Shown here in pieces: positions 43,792 to 55,101 of a DNA stretch of 64,000 nucleotides. A program made the position numbers and the translations under genes. The notes under the pieces are model-generated. The model ran no database searches and was not told where the DNA came from. It was given only the letters and a program-made list of their open reading frames with translations. This stretch comes from Sphingomonas populi (GTDB lineage Bacteria > Pseudomonadota > Alphaproteobacteria > Sphingomonadales > Sphingomonadaceae). The first letter of the stretch is position 1; each line of letters starts with the position of its first letter. The stretch is taken from positions 1 to 64,000 of the forward strand of contig NZ_SGIS01000022.1 of the NCBI RefSeq assembly GCF_004208535.1, in the 5' to 3' direction.

Positions 43792-44820
43792 ATGGGTTAT
43801 CGGATCGTCGTCGCAGGCGCCACGGGCAATGTCGGGCGCGAAATGCTGAACATTCTGGCGGAGCGCGAGTTTCCGGCGGACGAGATCGCCGTCGTCGCAT
43901 CCTCGCGCAGCCAGGGCGACGAAGTCGATTTCGGTGAGACCGGCAAGAAGCTCAAGGTCCAGAACATCGACAATTTCGATCCGACCGGCTGGGACATGGC
44001 GCTGTTCGCGATCGGTTCGGAAGCGACCAAGATCCACGCGCCACGCTTCGCGGCGGCGGGCTGCACGGTGATCGACAATTCGTCGCTCTACCGGATGGAC
44101 CCGGACGTGCCGCTGATCGTGCCCGAGGTGAACCCCGAAGCGATCGCCGGGTATCGCGTCAAGAACATCATCGCCAACCCGAACTGCTCGACCGCGCAGA
44201 TGGTGGTCGCGCTCAAGCCGCTGCACGACGCCGCCACCATCAAGCGCGTCGTCGTCGCGACCTACCAGTCGGTGTCGGGTGCGGGCAAGGCTGGCATGGA
44301 CGAACTGTTCGAGCAGAGCCGCAACATCTTCGTCGGCGACAGTGCCGAAGCGAAGAAATTCACCAAGCAGATCGCGTTCAACGTGATCCCGCACATCGAC
44401 AGCTTCCTCGACGACGGATCGACCAAGGAAGAGTGGAAGATGGTGGTCGAGACCAAGAAGATCCTCGACAAGAAGATCAAGGTCCACGCGACTTGCGTGC
44501 GCGTGCCGGTGTTCGTCGGCCATTCCGAAGCGATCAACATCGAGTTCGAGCGCGAGATTTCGGCCGAGGAGGCGCAGAACATCCTGCGCGAAGCACCCGG
44601 CATCATGCTGGTCGATAAGCGCGAGGATGGCGGTTACGTCACCCCGGTCGAGTGCGTCGGCGAATATGCCACCTTCATCAGCCGCGTCCGCGAAGACCCC
44701 ACCGTGGAGAACGGCCTGTCGCTGTGGTGCGTGAGCGACAATCTCCGCAAGGGGGCAGCGTTGAACGCGGTGCAGATCGCAGAGTTGCTGGGGCGGCGGC
44801 ATTTGCAGAAGGCGGATTGA
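43792..44820 (+). CDS. asd: Aspartate-semialdehyde dehydrogenase
   Basis: This 342-residue enzyme reduces aspartyl phosphate to the semialdehyde for lysine, threonine and methionine synthesis. The NADP-binding start VVAGATGNVGREML and catalytic Cys132 (NPNCSTAQ) are visible, as is VSGAGKAGMDEL. ATG at 43792 is the family start; a longer frame upstream overlaps the MgtC gene and is rejected. Confidence 0.97.
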   Translation: MGYRIVVAGATGNVGREMLNILAEREFPADEIAVVASSRSQGDEVDFGETGKKLKVQNIDNFDPTGWDMALFAIGSEATKIHAPRFAAAGCTVIDNSSLYRMDPDVPLIVPEVNPEAIAGYRVKNIIANPNCSTAQMVVALKPLHDAATIKRVVVATYQSVSGAGKAGMDELFEQSRNIFVGDSAEAKKFTKQIAFNVIPHIDSFLDDGSTKEEWKMVVETKKILDKKIKVHATCVRVPVFVGHSEAINIEFEREISAEEAQNILREAPGIMLVDKREDGGYVTPVECVGEYATFISRVREDPTVENGLSLWCVSDNLRKGAALNAVQIAELLGRRHLQKAD

Positions 44821-44830
44821 GATGACTTGA

Positions 44831-44859
44831 GGTGATGATGCCTTGATGGCATCATCACC
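44831..44859 (+). promoter_or_regulatory. Perfect 12-bp hairpin between asd and the next gene
   Basis: GGTGATGATGCC (44831-44842) pairs perfectly with GGCATCATCACC (44848-44859) around TTGAT. Only TT separates it from the ATG of the next gene, so no free ribosome site exists there. It lacks a T-run. It may terminate asd transcripts, repress translation of the next gene, or be an operator. Confidence 0.6.
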
Positions 44860-44861
44860 TT

Positions 44862-45662
44862 ATGGCGGATCTTTTTCTCGAATTGGACGATGACCTGATC
44901 GAGCGCTTAACTGGCGAAGCAGATGCCGCCGGGATAAATGTTGAGGATTACGCTCGAAAACTACTTTACCAGAATGCCCCGATTTTTTGCCATGACGTCA
45001 CACTGGCGGGCGCGTCTGAGCAACCCTTAAGCGACGATCCGTTGTGTAGGGGCGCGGAGATCGAAATTGAGGCACGCCGACTGGGATATGATCTCGGCTG
45101 GCGCTTTATCATGTGCCCGCAAGCGAACATGGCCACCGCGAAATTGCTGTTCGTGACGCTCAATCCGGGCGGGAAAGAACGTCATGGCCCGTCTTGGTCG
45201 CAAGAGTTGGGCAGCGCCTACAGAGTCGAGGCATGGAACGGCTGCGAGCCGGGAAAGGCTAGGCTTCAGCAACAGGTCCAGGCCCTGTTTACCTTGCTCG
45301 ACGTTTGTGACGACGAGGTTTTTAGCGCGAACTACGTTCCGTTTCGTAGCCCGAGTTGGGACGCTCTCCCGCACCGGAATGCCGCGTTGAGGTTCTCGGA
45401 CCGGCTCTGGCGATCCATATATCCCAAGATATCGTTCGATATCATCGTTTGTATGGGAAAGGAGCAGCCAGCCAAACCGCTGGCCAGCCTGTGCGGAGCG
45501 CAATTCGAGAGCAGTCATTTGGTTGGATGGGGGGCGGTCACTGCGGACCGCTACCGCCTCGCCGATGGGCGAAAGCTGATCGCGCTGCCGCACCTCAGCC
45601 GCTTCTCAATTTTTGATAGAGAAAAGAGTATCGATCGACTTCGGGAGGTGTTCGAGCTGTGA
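44862..45662 (+). CDS. Uracil-DNA-glycosylase-fold-like protein with RHH-like start
   Basis: I do not recognise a named family for this 266-residue protein. Residues 1-36 (LFLELDDDLIERLTGEADAA onward) resemble a ribbon-helix-helix or antitoxin-type segment. The body has LLFVTLNPGG (96-104) and, near the end, ALPHLSRF (241-248), with NYVPFRSP between. This order resembles motif 1 and the HPSP-type motif 2 of the uracil-DNA glycosylase superfamily. DNA-repair activity is inference only. It overlaps the next gene by four bases. Codon use is less GC-biased than its neighbours, hinting at transfer. Confidence 0.6.
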   Translation: MADLFLELDDDLIERLTGEADAAGINVEDYARKLLYQNAPIFCHDVTLAGASEQPLSDDPLCRGAEIEIEARRLGYDLGWRFIMCPQANMATAKLLFVTLNPGGKERHGPSWSQELGSAYRVEAWNGCEPGKARLQQQVQALFTLLDVCDDEVFSANYVPFRSPSWDALPHRNAALRFSDRLWRSIYPKISFDIIVCMGKEQPAKPLASLCGAQFESSHLVGWGAVTADRYRLADGRKLIALPHLSRFSIFDREKSIDRLREVFEL

Positions 45663-46108
45663 CGGAAACCCTCACCGGCGGCTGCCAGTGCGGTCGCATC
45701 CGCTACGCGGTCGCGATCGACGATGACGATGCGTATCTGTGCCATTGCCGTATGTGTCAGCGCGCGACCGGGGGCGTGTCGATCGCGTTCAAGGGCGTTC
45801 GGATCGCCGACGTCGAATGGACGACGCAGCCGCCCGAGCGGTTCCGATCCTCGCCGATCGCCGAGCGCGGGTTTTGCCGCGAATGCGGCACGCCGTTGAC
45901 GTTCGAGTTCCTCAAGCCTGGCGAGACGATGGACCTGACCGTCGGCAGCTTCGACGAGCCCGGCCGGTTCGTGCCGCGCCATCACTTCGGCGTAGAGAGC
46001 CTGCACGAAGCATGGATCGACACGCACGCCTTGCCGCGGATAAGGAGCGAGGATAACCCCTCGACCTCAGACCGTTGGATGGACGCGCTTGGCAAGCTCC
46101 CCGATTGA
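45659..46108 (+). CDS. GFA family protein
   Basis: The 149-residue protein has the Cys pattern of glutathione-dependent formaldehyde-activating enzyme family members: GGCQCGRIRY, CHCRMCQRATG and GFCRECGTPL. These bind zinc. Most family members have no proven activity. GTG at 45659 overlaps the preceding stop. Confidence 0.92.
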   Translation: MTETLTGGCQCGRIRYAVAIDDDDAYLCHCRMCQRATGGVSIAFKGVRIADVEWTTQPPERFRSSPIAERGFCRECGTPLTFEFLKPGETMDLTVGSFDEPGRFVPRHHFGVESLHEAWIDTHALPRIRSEDNPSTSDRWMDALGKLPD

Positions 46109-46850
46109 ACCGCAGTTTTTCGATAGTTTCGATGGCACCCGCATCGCGTGGCGCGAGCTAGGCGAGGGTAGGCCGGTCGTCCTGATCCACGGCTATTTTT
46201 CCGACGCGTTCACCAACTGGATACGCTACGGCCATGCCGCGCTGATCGCATCGCGCGGGTTCCGCGTCATCATGCCCGATCTGCGCGCGCACGGCAGCAG
46301 CGCCAAGCCGCACGATGCCGCCAGCTATCCGCCCGATGTGCTGATGCACGACGGCTTCGCGCTGATCGAACATCTCGGCCTCACCGAATATGATCTTGCC
46401 GGCTATTCGCTCGGCGGGCGAACGACGGTGCGGATGCTCGCCAATGGCGCGACGCCACGGCGGGCGGTGCTGTCTGGGATGGGCTATCAGGGGATCGTGC
46501 ATACTGCCGGGCGGGGCAGCTATTTCCGCCATGTGCTGACCAACCTCGGCAGCTTCACGCGTGGCAGCAACGAGTGGCTGACCGAGGCTTTCCTCAAGAC
46601 CACCAAGGGCGACCCGCAAGCGCTGCTGCGCATTCTCGACACGTTCGTCGATACGCCGGCCGAGGCGGTCGCCGCGATCACCACGCCGACTCTGGTGCTG
46701 ACCGGGGTCGATGACGACGACAATGGGTCTGGCGCGGAACTGGCCGAGGCGCTGGTCGATGGCACCTTCCGGGAGATCCCCGGCAACCACATGAGCGCGG
46801 TGGTGAAGCCCGAACTTGGCCGGGAAATCGCCGACTTTCTCGCGGCTTGA
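46089..46850 (+). CDS. Alpha/beta hydrolase
   Basis: The 253-residue hydrolase has the oxyanion segment VVLIHGYFSDAF, the nucleophile elbow GYSLGG and a C-terminal GNHMSAV with the likely catalytic His. An Asp in LTGVDDDD completes the triad. The start appears to be TTG at 46089, inside the 3' end of the GFA gene, although no better start is seen near. The substrate is unknown. Confidence 0.88.
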   Translation: MASSPIEPQFFDSFDGTRIAWRELGEGRPVVLIHGYFSDAFTNWIRYGHAALIASRGFRVIMPDLRAHGSSAKPHDAASYPPDVLMHDGFALIEHLGLTEYDLAGYSLGGRTTVRMLANGATPRRAVLSGMGYQGIVHTAGRGSYFRHVLTNLGSFTRGSNEWLTEAFLKTTKGDPQALLRILDTFVDTPAEAVAAITTPTLVLTGVDDDDNGSGAELAEALVDGTFREIPGNHMSAVVKPELGREIADFLAA

Positions 46851-46907
46851 CCTGATCGCCGCTGCGGCACAGTTTGCCGCATCGAGACAAGACCAAAGGG
46901 GCATTCC

Positions 46908-48725
46908 ATGATCCGCACCGGTATCTCCACCGTCGCGCTGGCGCTTGCGCTCGCGGCGGCCCCAGCGCTGGCCCAGACCGCCGCGCCGACGACCCCTGCA
47001 CAGGCCGATGCCTTCGTCGCCGATGCCGAAAAGGTGCTCGGCGATTTCTCGGTGCCGGTCCAGCAGGCGACGTGGATCAACGAGACCTATATCACCGACG
47101 ATACCGACGCGATCGCCGCGCGCTTTGGTGCCGAGAGCACCGAGATGCAGGTGAAATATGCGCTTGGCGCGGCACGGTTCGCGACGCTGCCGGGGCTGTC
47201 CTTTGACACCAAGCGCAAGCTCGATCTGCTGCGTGGCGGGCTGACTCTGCCGGCGCCGACCACGCCCGGCGCGGCGAGCGAACTCGCGACGATCGTCACG
47301 CGCATGTCGTCCGAATACGGCAAGGGCAAGGGCACGCTCGACGGCAAGCCGATCAACGGCAGCGATATCGAAGCGGCGATGGGCACCACGCGCGACCCGG
47401 CCAAGCTCAAGGAGATGTGGGTTAGCTGGCACGGTCAGGTCGGCGCGCCGATGCGGAAGGATTATGCGCGGCAGGTGGTGATCGCCAACCAGGGTGCGAA
47501 GCAGCTCGGTTTCGCCGACACCGGCGCGCTGTGGCGTGCGGGCTACGACATGACGCCGGACCAGTTCGCCACGCTCACCGATACGCTGTGGAAGCAGGTC
47601 GAGCCGCTGTATCTGGCGCTGCACACCTATGTCCGCTGGAAGCTCAACGAGAAATACGGCGACGCGGTGCAGGCCAAGACCGGGCCGATCCGCGCCGATC
47701 TGCTCGGCAATATGTGGGCGCAGGAATGGGGCAATATCTATGATGTCGTCGCGCCCAAGGGGGCGGGCGATCTCGGTTTCGATGTCGGCGATCTGCTCAA
47801 GGCCAAGGGCTATGATCCGGTGCGGATGTTCAAGACGGGGGAGGGGTTCTACACCTCGCTCGGCTTCAAGCCGCTGCCCGAGAGTTTCTGGAAGCGCTCG
47901 CAGATCGTCAAGCCGGCCGACCGCGAGGTGATCTGCCACGCGTCGGCATGGGATCTCGACAACAAGGACGACCTGCGCATCAAGATGTGTACCAAGGTCA
48001 ATTCGGACGACTTCACCACCATCCACCACGAGATGGGGCATAATTTCTACCAGCGCGCCTATAACACCAAGCCGTTCCTCTACGAGAATGGCGCCAACGA
48101 CGGCTTCCACGAAGCGATCGGTGATTTCATCGCGCTGTCGATCACGCCCGATTATCTCGTCAAGATCGGCCTGCTCGATCCGGCCAAGGTGCCGACGCCG
48201 GACAAGGATATCGGCCTGCTGCTGCGGCAAGCGATGGACAAGGTCGCCTTCCTGCCGTTCGGGCTGCTGATCGACAAATGGCGCTGGGGTGTGTTCTCGG
48301 GCGCGATTCCCGAGAGCCAGTATGAGAAGGGCTGGAACGACTTGCGGCTGAAGTATCAGGGCATCGTGCCGCCGGTCGCGCGCGACGAGACCAAGTTCGA
48401 TCCGGGTGCGAAATTCCATGTGCCGGCGAGCGTGCCGTATACGCGCTACTTCCTCGCCCGGCTGCTCCAGTTCCAGTTCTACCAGGCGGCGTGCAAGCAG
48501 GCGGGCTGGACCGGGCCGCTGCACCGCTGCTCGTTCTACGGCAACAAGGAGGTCGGTGCGAAGTTGAATACGATGCTGGCGATGGGCCAGTCGAAGCCGT
48601 GGCCTGAGGCGCTACAGGCGTTCACCGGCAGCCGTGAGATGTCGGGGCAGGCGATGGTCGATTATTTCGCGCCGTTGAAGGTGTGGCTCGACGCGCAGAA
48701 CAAGGGCAAGCCGAGCGGCTGGTGA
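46908..48725 (+). CDS. M2 family metallopeptidase (ACE-like dipeptidyl carboxypeptidase)
   Basis: This 605-residue exported zinc peptidase has a signal peptide (cleavage near ALAQT) and HEMGH (374-378), with Glu402 in GFHEAIGD as third ligand. The family includes angiotensin-converting enzyme and releases C-terminal dipeptides. It lies alone between an upstream hydrolase and a convergent GFA gene. Confidence 0.95.
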   Translation: MIRTGISTVALALALAAAPALAQTAAPTTPAQADAFVADAEKVLGDFSVPVQQATWINETYITDDTDAIAARFGAESTEMQVKYALGAARFATLPGLSFDTKRKLDLLRGGLTLPAPTTPGAASELATIVTRMSSEYGKGKGTLDGKPINGSDIEAAMGTTRDPAKLKEMWVSWHGQVGAPMRKDYARQVVIANQGAKQLGFADTGALWRAGYDMTPDQFATLTDTLWKQVEPLYLALHTYVRWKLNEKYGDAVQAKTGPIRADLLGNMWAQEWGNIYDVVAPKGAGDLGFDVGDLLKAKGYDPVRMFKTGEGFYTSLGFKPLPESFWKRSQIVKPADREVICHASAWDLDNKDDLRIKMCTKVNSDDFTTIHHEMGHNFYQRAYNTKPFLYENGANDGFHEAIGDFIALSITPDYLVKIGLLDPAKVPTPDKDIGLLLRQAMDKVAFLPFGLLIDKWRWGVFSGAIPESQYEKGWNDLRLKYQGIVPPVARDETKFDPGAKFHVPASVPYTRYFLARLLQFQFYQAACKQAGWTGPLHRCSFYGNKEVGAKLNTMLAMGQSKPWPEALQAFTGSREMSGQAMVDYFAPLKVWLDAQNKGKPSGW

Positions 48726-48758
48726 TGGCTTCCCCGGCGCAGGCCGGGCAGGACGGCG

Positions 48759-49169
48759 TTACGCGACCGGCGGCGGCTGCTTTTCCACCTGCGGCAGCGC
48801 TGGATCGAAATGCGCCCATATCGGCGCTTCGCTGGTCCAGATCGTAGCGCCGGGGCCGATCAGATCGGGGTCGTCGAGCGAGCCGGCGCGCACGAATATC
48901 AGGTGCGGGCGGGCGTCGGTGGTGCTGAACAGCGGCGTGCCGCATTCGGCGCAGAAGCCGCGACGGAGTGTGTTGCCGCTATCGGCGGTATCGGTGCGCC
49001 AGCGCGGATCGCCGGTGATCGCCACGCCTTCGCTCGAGAAGGCGACGTTGACGGTGCCGCTGCCGGCACCGAGATATTGGCACAGTCGGCACCAGCAGGC
49101 GCGCGCCGCGATCGGCTCGCCGGGAATTTCATAGCGTATCGCGCCGCACAGGCATCCGCCTTTGGTCAT
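48759..49169 (-). CDS. GFA family protein
   Basis: The 136-residue protein has GGCLCGAIRYEI, CWCRLCQYLGAG and GFCAECGTPLF, the zinc-binding Cys motifs of the GFA family. It is a second, distinct member beside the one at 45659. Activity is unknown. Confidence 0.92.
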   Translation of the reverse strand: MTKGGCLCGAIRYEIPGEPIAARACWCRLCQYLGAGSGTVNVAFSSEGVAITGDPRWRTDTADSGNTLRRGFCAECGTPLFSTTDARPHLIFVRAGSLDDPDLIGPGATIWTSEAPIWAHFDPALPQVEKQPPPVA

Positions 49170-49226
49170 CGTGTCCCCCTTGGTCCGCCCGAGGATAGAG
49201 GGCGTGCGCGCGGTCGCGCAAGCCGC

Positions 49227-49886
49227 TCAGCAATGGTGGTTGCGGGCGCTGGCGCGGGCTTCGAGCAGGCTCCACAGCCCGCGATGCTGGGCGAAGACCT
49301 GTTGCGCACCGAAGGCGATGGCGCGCTGGGTCGCGGGCGAGTCGCTGGCGGTCGCGACGAAGGCGGCGAGATCGGCGCGGTCGGGCAGTTCGGATGGCGG
49401 CACCGCGATGCCGAACCGCAAGGCGGCTGCATCGAGCACAATGCGGATCGCCTGCCAGTCGATCACGAGCGCGATGGCGGTGCCGATCGCGCAGCCCTTG
49501 CGATCCGAGCGGGCGAGCATGTCGAAGGTGTGGCGCTGGTTGGTGAAAGCGGCGTCTGCTTCGGCCTGGCCGGGCGTCGACGGCAAGGGACCGACGGCGG
49601 CGGTGAGATGCGCGAGATAGGCGCGTTCGTCGGTGAAGGCGGTGGTGATGCGGTCGAACCAGTCGGCGGTCTGCTGGTCGCTTTGGAGCGCGACGCCCTC
49701 GAACAGATAGCGGCCGTGGATGGTGCAGACCGCGTGGACCGCATCCGCGACGTCGCGCTTGTCGGCGTTCGGCGCTGCGAGCGCGGCGATGCGGGGATGG
49801 GCGGCGCTACCGTCGGCGGTGGCCAACGCGGCGAGCATCTGCCAGGCATCACCGGCTGGTTTCATCGATGGTGCCTCGAACGCCAT
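49227..49886 (-). CDS. Hypothetical protein
   Basis: The 219-residue product is helical and soluble, with no signal peptide or known motif that I recognise. Segments such as DVADAVHAVCTIHGRYLFEGVAL, split by no gap, and LPDRADLAAFV suggest a compact helical fold. It is read from ATG 49886 and ends 57 bases before the GFA gene. It is probably a sphingomonad-specific family. Confidence 0.75.
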   Translation of the reverse strand: MAFEAPSMKPAGDAWQMLAALATADGSAAHPRIAALAAPNADKRDVADAVHAVCTIHGRYLFEGVALQSDQQTADWFDRITTAFTDERAYLAHLTAAVGPLPSTPGQAEADAAFTNQRHTFDMLARSDRKGCAIGTAIALVIDWQAIRIVLDAAALRFGIAVPPSELPDRADLAAFVATASDSPATQRAIAFGAQQVFAQHRGLWSLLEARASARNHHC

Positions 49887-50020
49887 GTAATCGGTGTGCC
49901 TTTTCGAACCGTTGCCGGTATGCTCGATATGGGGTTAGCCGAGACGGTTTATACGAAGCGCGTAAAGACGTGGTGTAGATCGGCTTAACCGTATTTCGAT
50001 CAGCCGGTTATGTCGTTGCC

Positions 50021-50044
50021 GCCGCGCCGGTCGCCCGGCGCGGC
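50021..50044 (-). terminator. Possible terminator after rpoD
   Basis: GCCGCGCCGG (50021-50030) pairs with CCGGCGCGGC (50035-50044). It lies 8 bases beyond the rpoD stop. The minus strand has no T-run, so this may be a factor-dependent site or only a stabilising hairpin. Confidence 0.4.
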
Positions 50045-50051
50045 GTGAGAC

Positions 50052-52081
<2,030 letters not shown>

Positions 52082-52082
<1 letters not shown>

Positions 52083-53983
52083 TAACTGCCCTCAGATTTA
52101 AAAGCTCTGGCGTCTTCGTTCGCTTGCACGAGATTTGCAAGCCGCGACTCCAAAGCGTTACATTCATTAACTAACGATCGTTGCCGATCGAACGCCTCGG
52201 CGGTGAAATGAGTCATCATCGCCGCCGTCGCCTCGTTCAAAGCGGCCACTACCTCCGGCCTCGCGACCAAGATCGCGATGGTCTCATCGAGATCGGCGCG
52301 GGCTCGTTCGGGATCGGCATCTTTCTCGGTAAACGAGCATTGCGGCTGATCTGCCCTAAACAACTCGCCGACCGTCTGATCGAAGCCTGATGCGGCCAAT
52401 ATGGTGAGCAGGCGCGCGCTATCAAGCGTATGATCGTTGATCGCCAGATCGATGATCTTGTCGAACAGTTGGTTCAATGAAGGCTCGGCCGGGCGCAGCA
52501 GGCCGAGGACATCGATATGCCGCGCGATTTCGGCAGGGTGACGGATGAGGCCGGCGAGGATGAGCTTGATATGCGTGGAATCGACGCCAAGCGACTGCGC
52601 TGCCTTGGTTTCCGCGCGGATTGGGCCAATCGGCAGTTTCCACGGCTGACCGTTGCGGCGACCGGAGCCGCCAGCGCCCCCGCCGCCGGGCGCGCGCGGC
52701 GCGAACGGTACGAAGGCGCTGCGCTGCGGGCGGAACATCTCGTCGAAGCGGCGGCGGAAGTCGGCGAGATATTCGTGCTTCACGTCGCTGTCGGCGATGC
52801 TGTTGGCGAGCTCGGTAAAGCGCGCCTTGAGGCCGGCCTTCTGCTCGGGCGTGGCGGTGGGTTCGGCGGCGAGCTCGTGCGCCCATAGCCGGTCGACCAA
52901 AGGCTGTGTCTGGCGGAGCAGCGCCTCGAACGCGGCCGGGCCTTTGGCGCGGACCAGATCGTCCGGGTCTTGCCCCTGCGGCAGCGTGACGAAGGCGAGG
53001 CTGCGGCCCGGCGTGAGCATCGGCAGCGCGCGGTGGGCGGCGCGGATCGCGGCTTTCTGCCCGGCGCTGTCGCCGTCGAAGCACAGGATCGGCACGTCGC
53101 TGATCCGCCACAGCCGTTCGAGCTGCGGTTCGGTGAGCGCGGTGCCGAGCGGGGCGACGGCCTCGCCGAAGCCGGCCTGGGCGAGCGCGATCACGTCCAT
53201 ATAGCCCTCGACCACCAGCACGCGGTTGGCCTTGCGCGCGGCGGGCGCGGCCTTGTCGAGATTGTAGAGCGTGCGGCCCTTGTCGAACAGCGGGGTCTCG
53301 GGCGAGTTGAGGTACTTGGGCTCGCCGTCGCCGATGATGCGACCGCCGAACGCGATGGCTCGACCACGCTGGTCGCGGATCGGGATCATCAGCCGGCCAC
53401 GGAAGCGGTCGTAGGGGTCTTTGCCTTCCACTGAGATCAGCAGTCCGGCTTCGACCAGCATCGGATCGCCATAGTCTTTGAGCGCTGTCTTGAGCTTCCC
53501 GCGTGAGTCGGGCGCGAAGCCGAGGCCGAAGTCGCGCGCGGTTTCCGGGCGGATGCCGCGCTTCTCCAGCACGGCGCGCGCCTCGGCGCCGGCGAGGCCG
53601 TGGAGTTGTTCGGTGAACCACGCGGCGGCGTCACCGCAAGCTTCGTGCAGGCCCTTGGCGGCCTCGGCACGTTCAGCGGCGCGCGCGTCCATCGCCGGCA
53701 GTTCCATGCCGGCGGCTTGGGCGAGTTCCTTGACCGCATCCATGAAGGGGAGGCCGCGCTGGTCGGTCAGCCAGCGAATCGCGTCGCCGTGCGCCGAGCA
53801 GCCGAAGCAATGGTAGAAGCCCTTGTCGTCGTTGACGTAAAAGCTCGGCGTCTTCTCATTATGGAACGGGCAGCACGCGCGATGCTCGCGCCCGGCCTTC
53901 TGGAGCTTGGTCGTGCGGCCGATCAGCGCCGACAGAAGCGTGCGCGAGCGCAGCTCGTCGAGAAAGGCAGGGGAAAGACTCAC
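52082..53983 (-). CDS. dnaG: DNA primase
   Basis: The 633-residue primase makes RNA primers at the replication fork. The CHC2 zinc site is Cys38, His41, Cys59 and Cys62, followed by the TOPRIM domain ([13 protein letters not shown] and [11 protein letters not shown]). The C-terminal part would bind DnaB. It starts the dnaG-rpoD operon on the minus strand. Confidence 0.97.
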
Positions 53984-54052
53984 CGCGCGATTCTAGCACG
54001 GTTATTGCCAGAAAGGGGGAGGGATTTGCAAGGGGGAGTTTGGGCGCGCGCT

Positions 54053-54466
54053 TTAACTCCCCTCCCGCTCGCGGGAGGGGTCGGGGGAGGGCATGTCCGC
54101 AAGCGCGCGCTGTATGGTGTACGCAACGCCCTCAAGGTTCTGCATCACCTCGTTGTTCCAGAAGCGGATGACGCGGTAGCCCTGTGCTTCGAGGTAGCGC
54201 GTTCGTTGCGCGTCGGCGTCGTGGTTAGCATCGTGCTGGCCGCCATCGACTTCGATGATGAGCTTTGCGCTGCGTGAGACGAAATCGCAGATGAATGGGC
54301 CGATTGGAACTTGGCGGTTGAAGCGGACGCCTGCGAGCTTGCGGGCGCTTAGGATCGACCACAAGCGCCGTTCCGCGTCTGTCGCATTGGCGCGCAATTC
54401 GCGAGCGCGGATGGTTGGTCTGGTGTAGGCTTTGTCCAACAGGCCCTCCCCCAGCCCCTCCCGCAA
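54053..54466 (-). CDS. DUF559 (PD-(D/E)XK nuclease-like) protein
   Basis: The 137-residue protein has a DUF559 core: RELRANATDAERRLWSIL, FNRQVPIGPFICDFV and LIIEVDGGQH, a Vsr-like nuclease fold with conserved acidic residues. Both termini are coded by REP hairpin DNA: MREGLGEGL at the start and PSPDPSREREG at the end. A TTG near 54439 could be the true start. The target of the nuclease is unknown. Confidence 0.82.
   Translation of the reverse strand: MREGLGEGLLDKAYTRPTIRARELRANATDAERRLWSILSARKLAGVRFNRQVPIGPFICDFVSRSAKLIIEVDGGQHDANHDADAQRTRYLEAQGYRVIRFWNNEVMQNLEGVAYTIQRALADMPSPDPSREREGS
54057..54092. repeat. REP-like hairpin at the 3' end of the DUF559 gene
   Basis: CCCCTCCCGC (54059-54068) is inverted as GCGGGAGGGG (54071-54080), followed by TCGGGGGAGGG. 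It matches the hairpin at 54455-54476 at the other end of the gene. Confidence 0.85.
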
Positions 54467-54478
54467 GCGGGAGGGGAG
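54445..54478. repeat. REP-like hairpin at the 5' end of the DUF559 gene
   Basis: CCCCTCCCGC (54455-54464) is inverted as GCGGGAGGGG (54467-54476). With its outer CCCTCCCCCAG it is in inverted orientation to the copy at 54057, so the two bracket the gene. Confidence 0.85.
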
Positions 54479-54488
54479 TGTGTTGCGC

Positions 54489-54941
54489 TTAACTCAGCGC
54501 AGCCTTCACCAGCCCGCTCGCCTTGCTCATGTCGAGCGTTTGCGCGTGGCGGGCCTTCAGTTCGGCCATCACGCGGCCCATGTCCTTCATGCCTGACGCA
54601 CCCAGCTCCGCCTTGATCGCCTCGATCGCGGCTGACGTCTCGGCTTCGCTCATCTGTTGCGGCAGGAAGCGTTCGATCACCGCGATCTCCGCGCTTTCGG
54701 CGTCGGCGAGTTCCTGGCGGCCGCCCTTTACGAACATCTCGATCGATTCGCGGCGCTGCTTGACCATCTTCTGGAGCACCTCGACCACGAGCGCGTCGTC
54801 GCTGTCGGGGGCCTTGCCGGTGCGGGCTTCGATGTCGCGGTTCTTGATCGCCGACTGGACGAGGCGGAGCGTGGCGGTGTCGGCTTTCTCGCCTGCTTTC
54901 ATCGCGGTGATGAGCGCCGCCTTGATGTCGTCCCTGATCAT
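54489..54941 (-). CDS. GatB/YqeY domain protein
   Basis: The 150-residue helical protein starts MIRDDIKAALITAMKAGEKA and contains IERFLPQQMSEAE, fitting the YqeY family, which resembles the tail domain of the GatB amidotransferase. The tRNA-related role is unproven. ATG at 54941 is preferred over 54980. It is divergent from carA. Confidence 0.93.
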   Translation of the reverse strand: MIRDDIKAALITAMKAGEKADTATLRLVQSAIKNRDIEARTGKAPDSDDALVVEVLQKMVKQRRESIEMFVKGGRQELADAESAEIAVIERFLPQQMSEAETSAAIEAIKAELGASGMKDMGRVMAELKARHAQTLDMSKASGLVKAALS

Positions 54942-55101
54942 TGTCACATCCCTTGTGTTGAGAGCGGGCCGGCACCGCACATCGAAACACGCCGCTTACC
55001 CCAACCGGCGCGGCGATAACAGATTGACGCTGCCGCCTGCGGGTTCTAGCTGCCGCGCCTTAGCGACATCGCCAAACCCAATGCAGGAGTGCCCGCCGAT
55101 C

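Noticed and set aside
46158..48524. Long minus-strand open frame of 788 codons
   Set aside because: It is antisense to the hydrolase and the M2 peptidase, both of which have clear catalytic motifs. The antisense product has none.
50021..50044. Firm intrinsic terminator for rpoD
   Set aside because: The stem is strong but there is no T-run on the minus strand, so it is kept only as a low-confidence feature.
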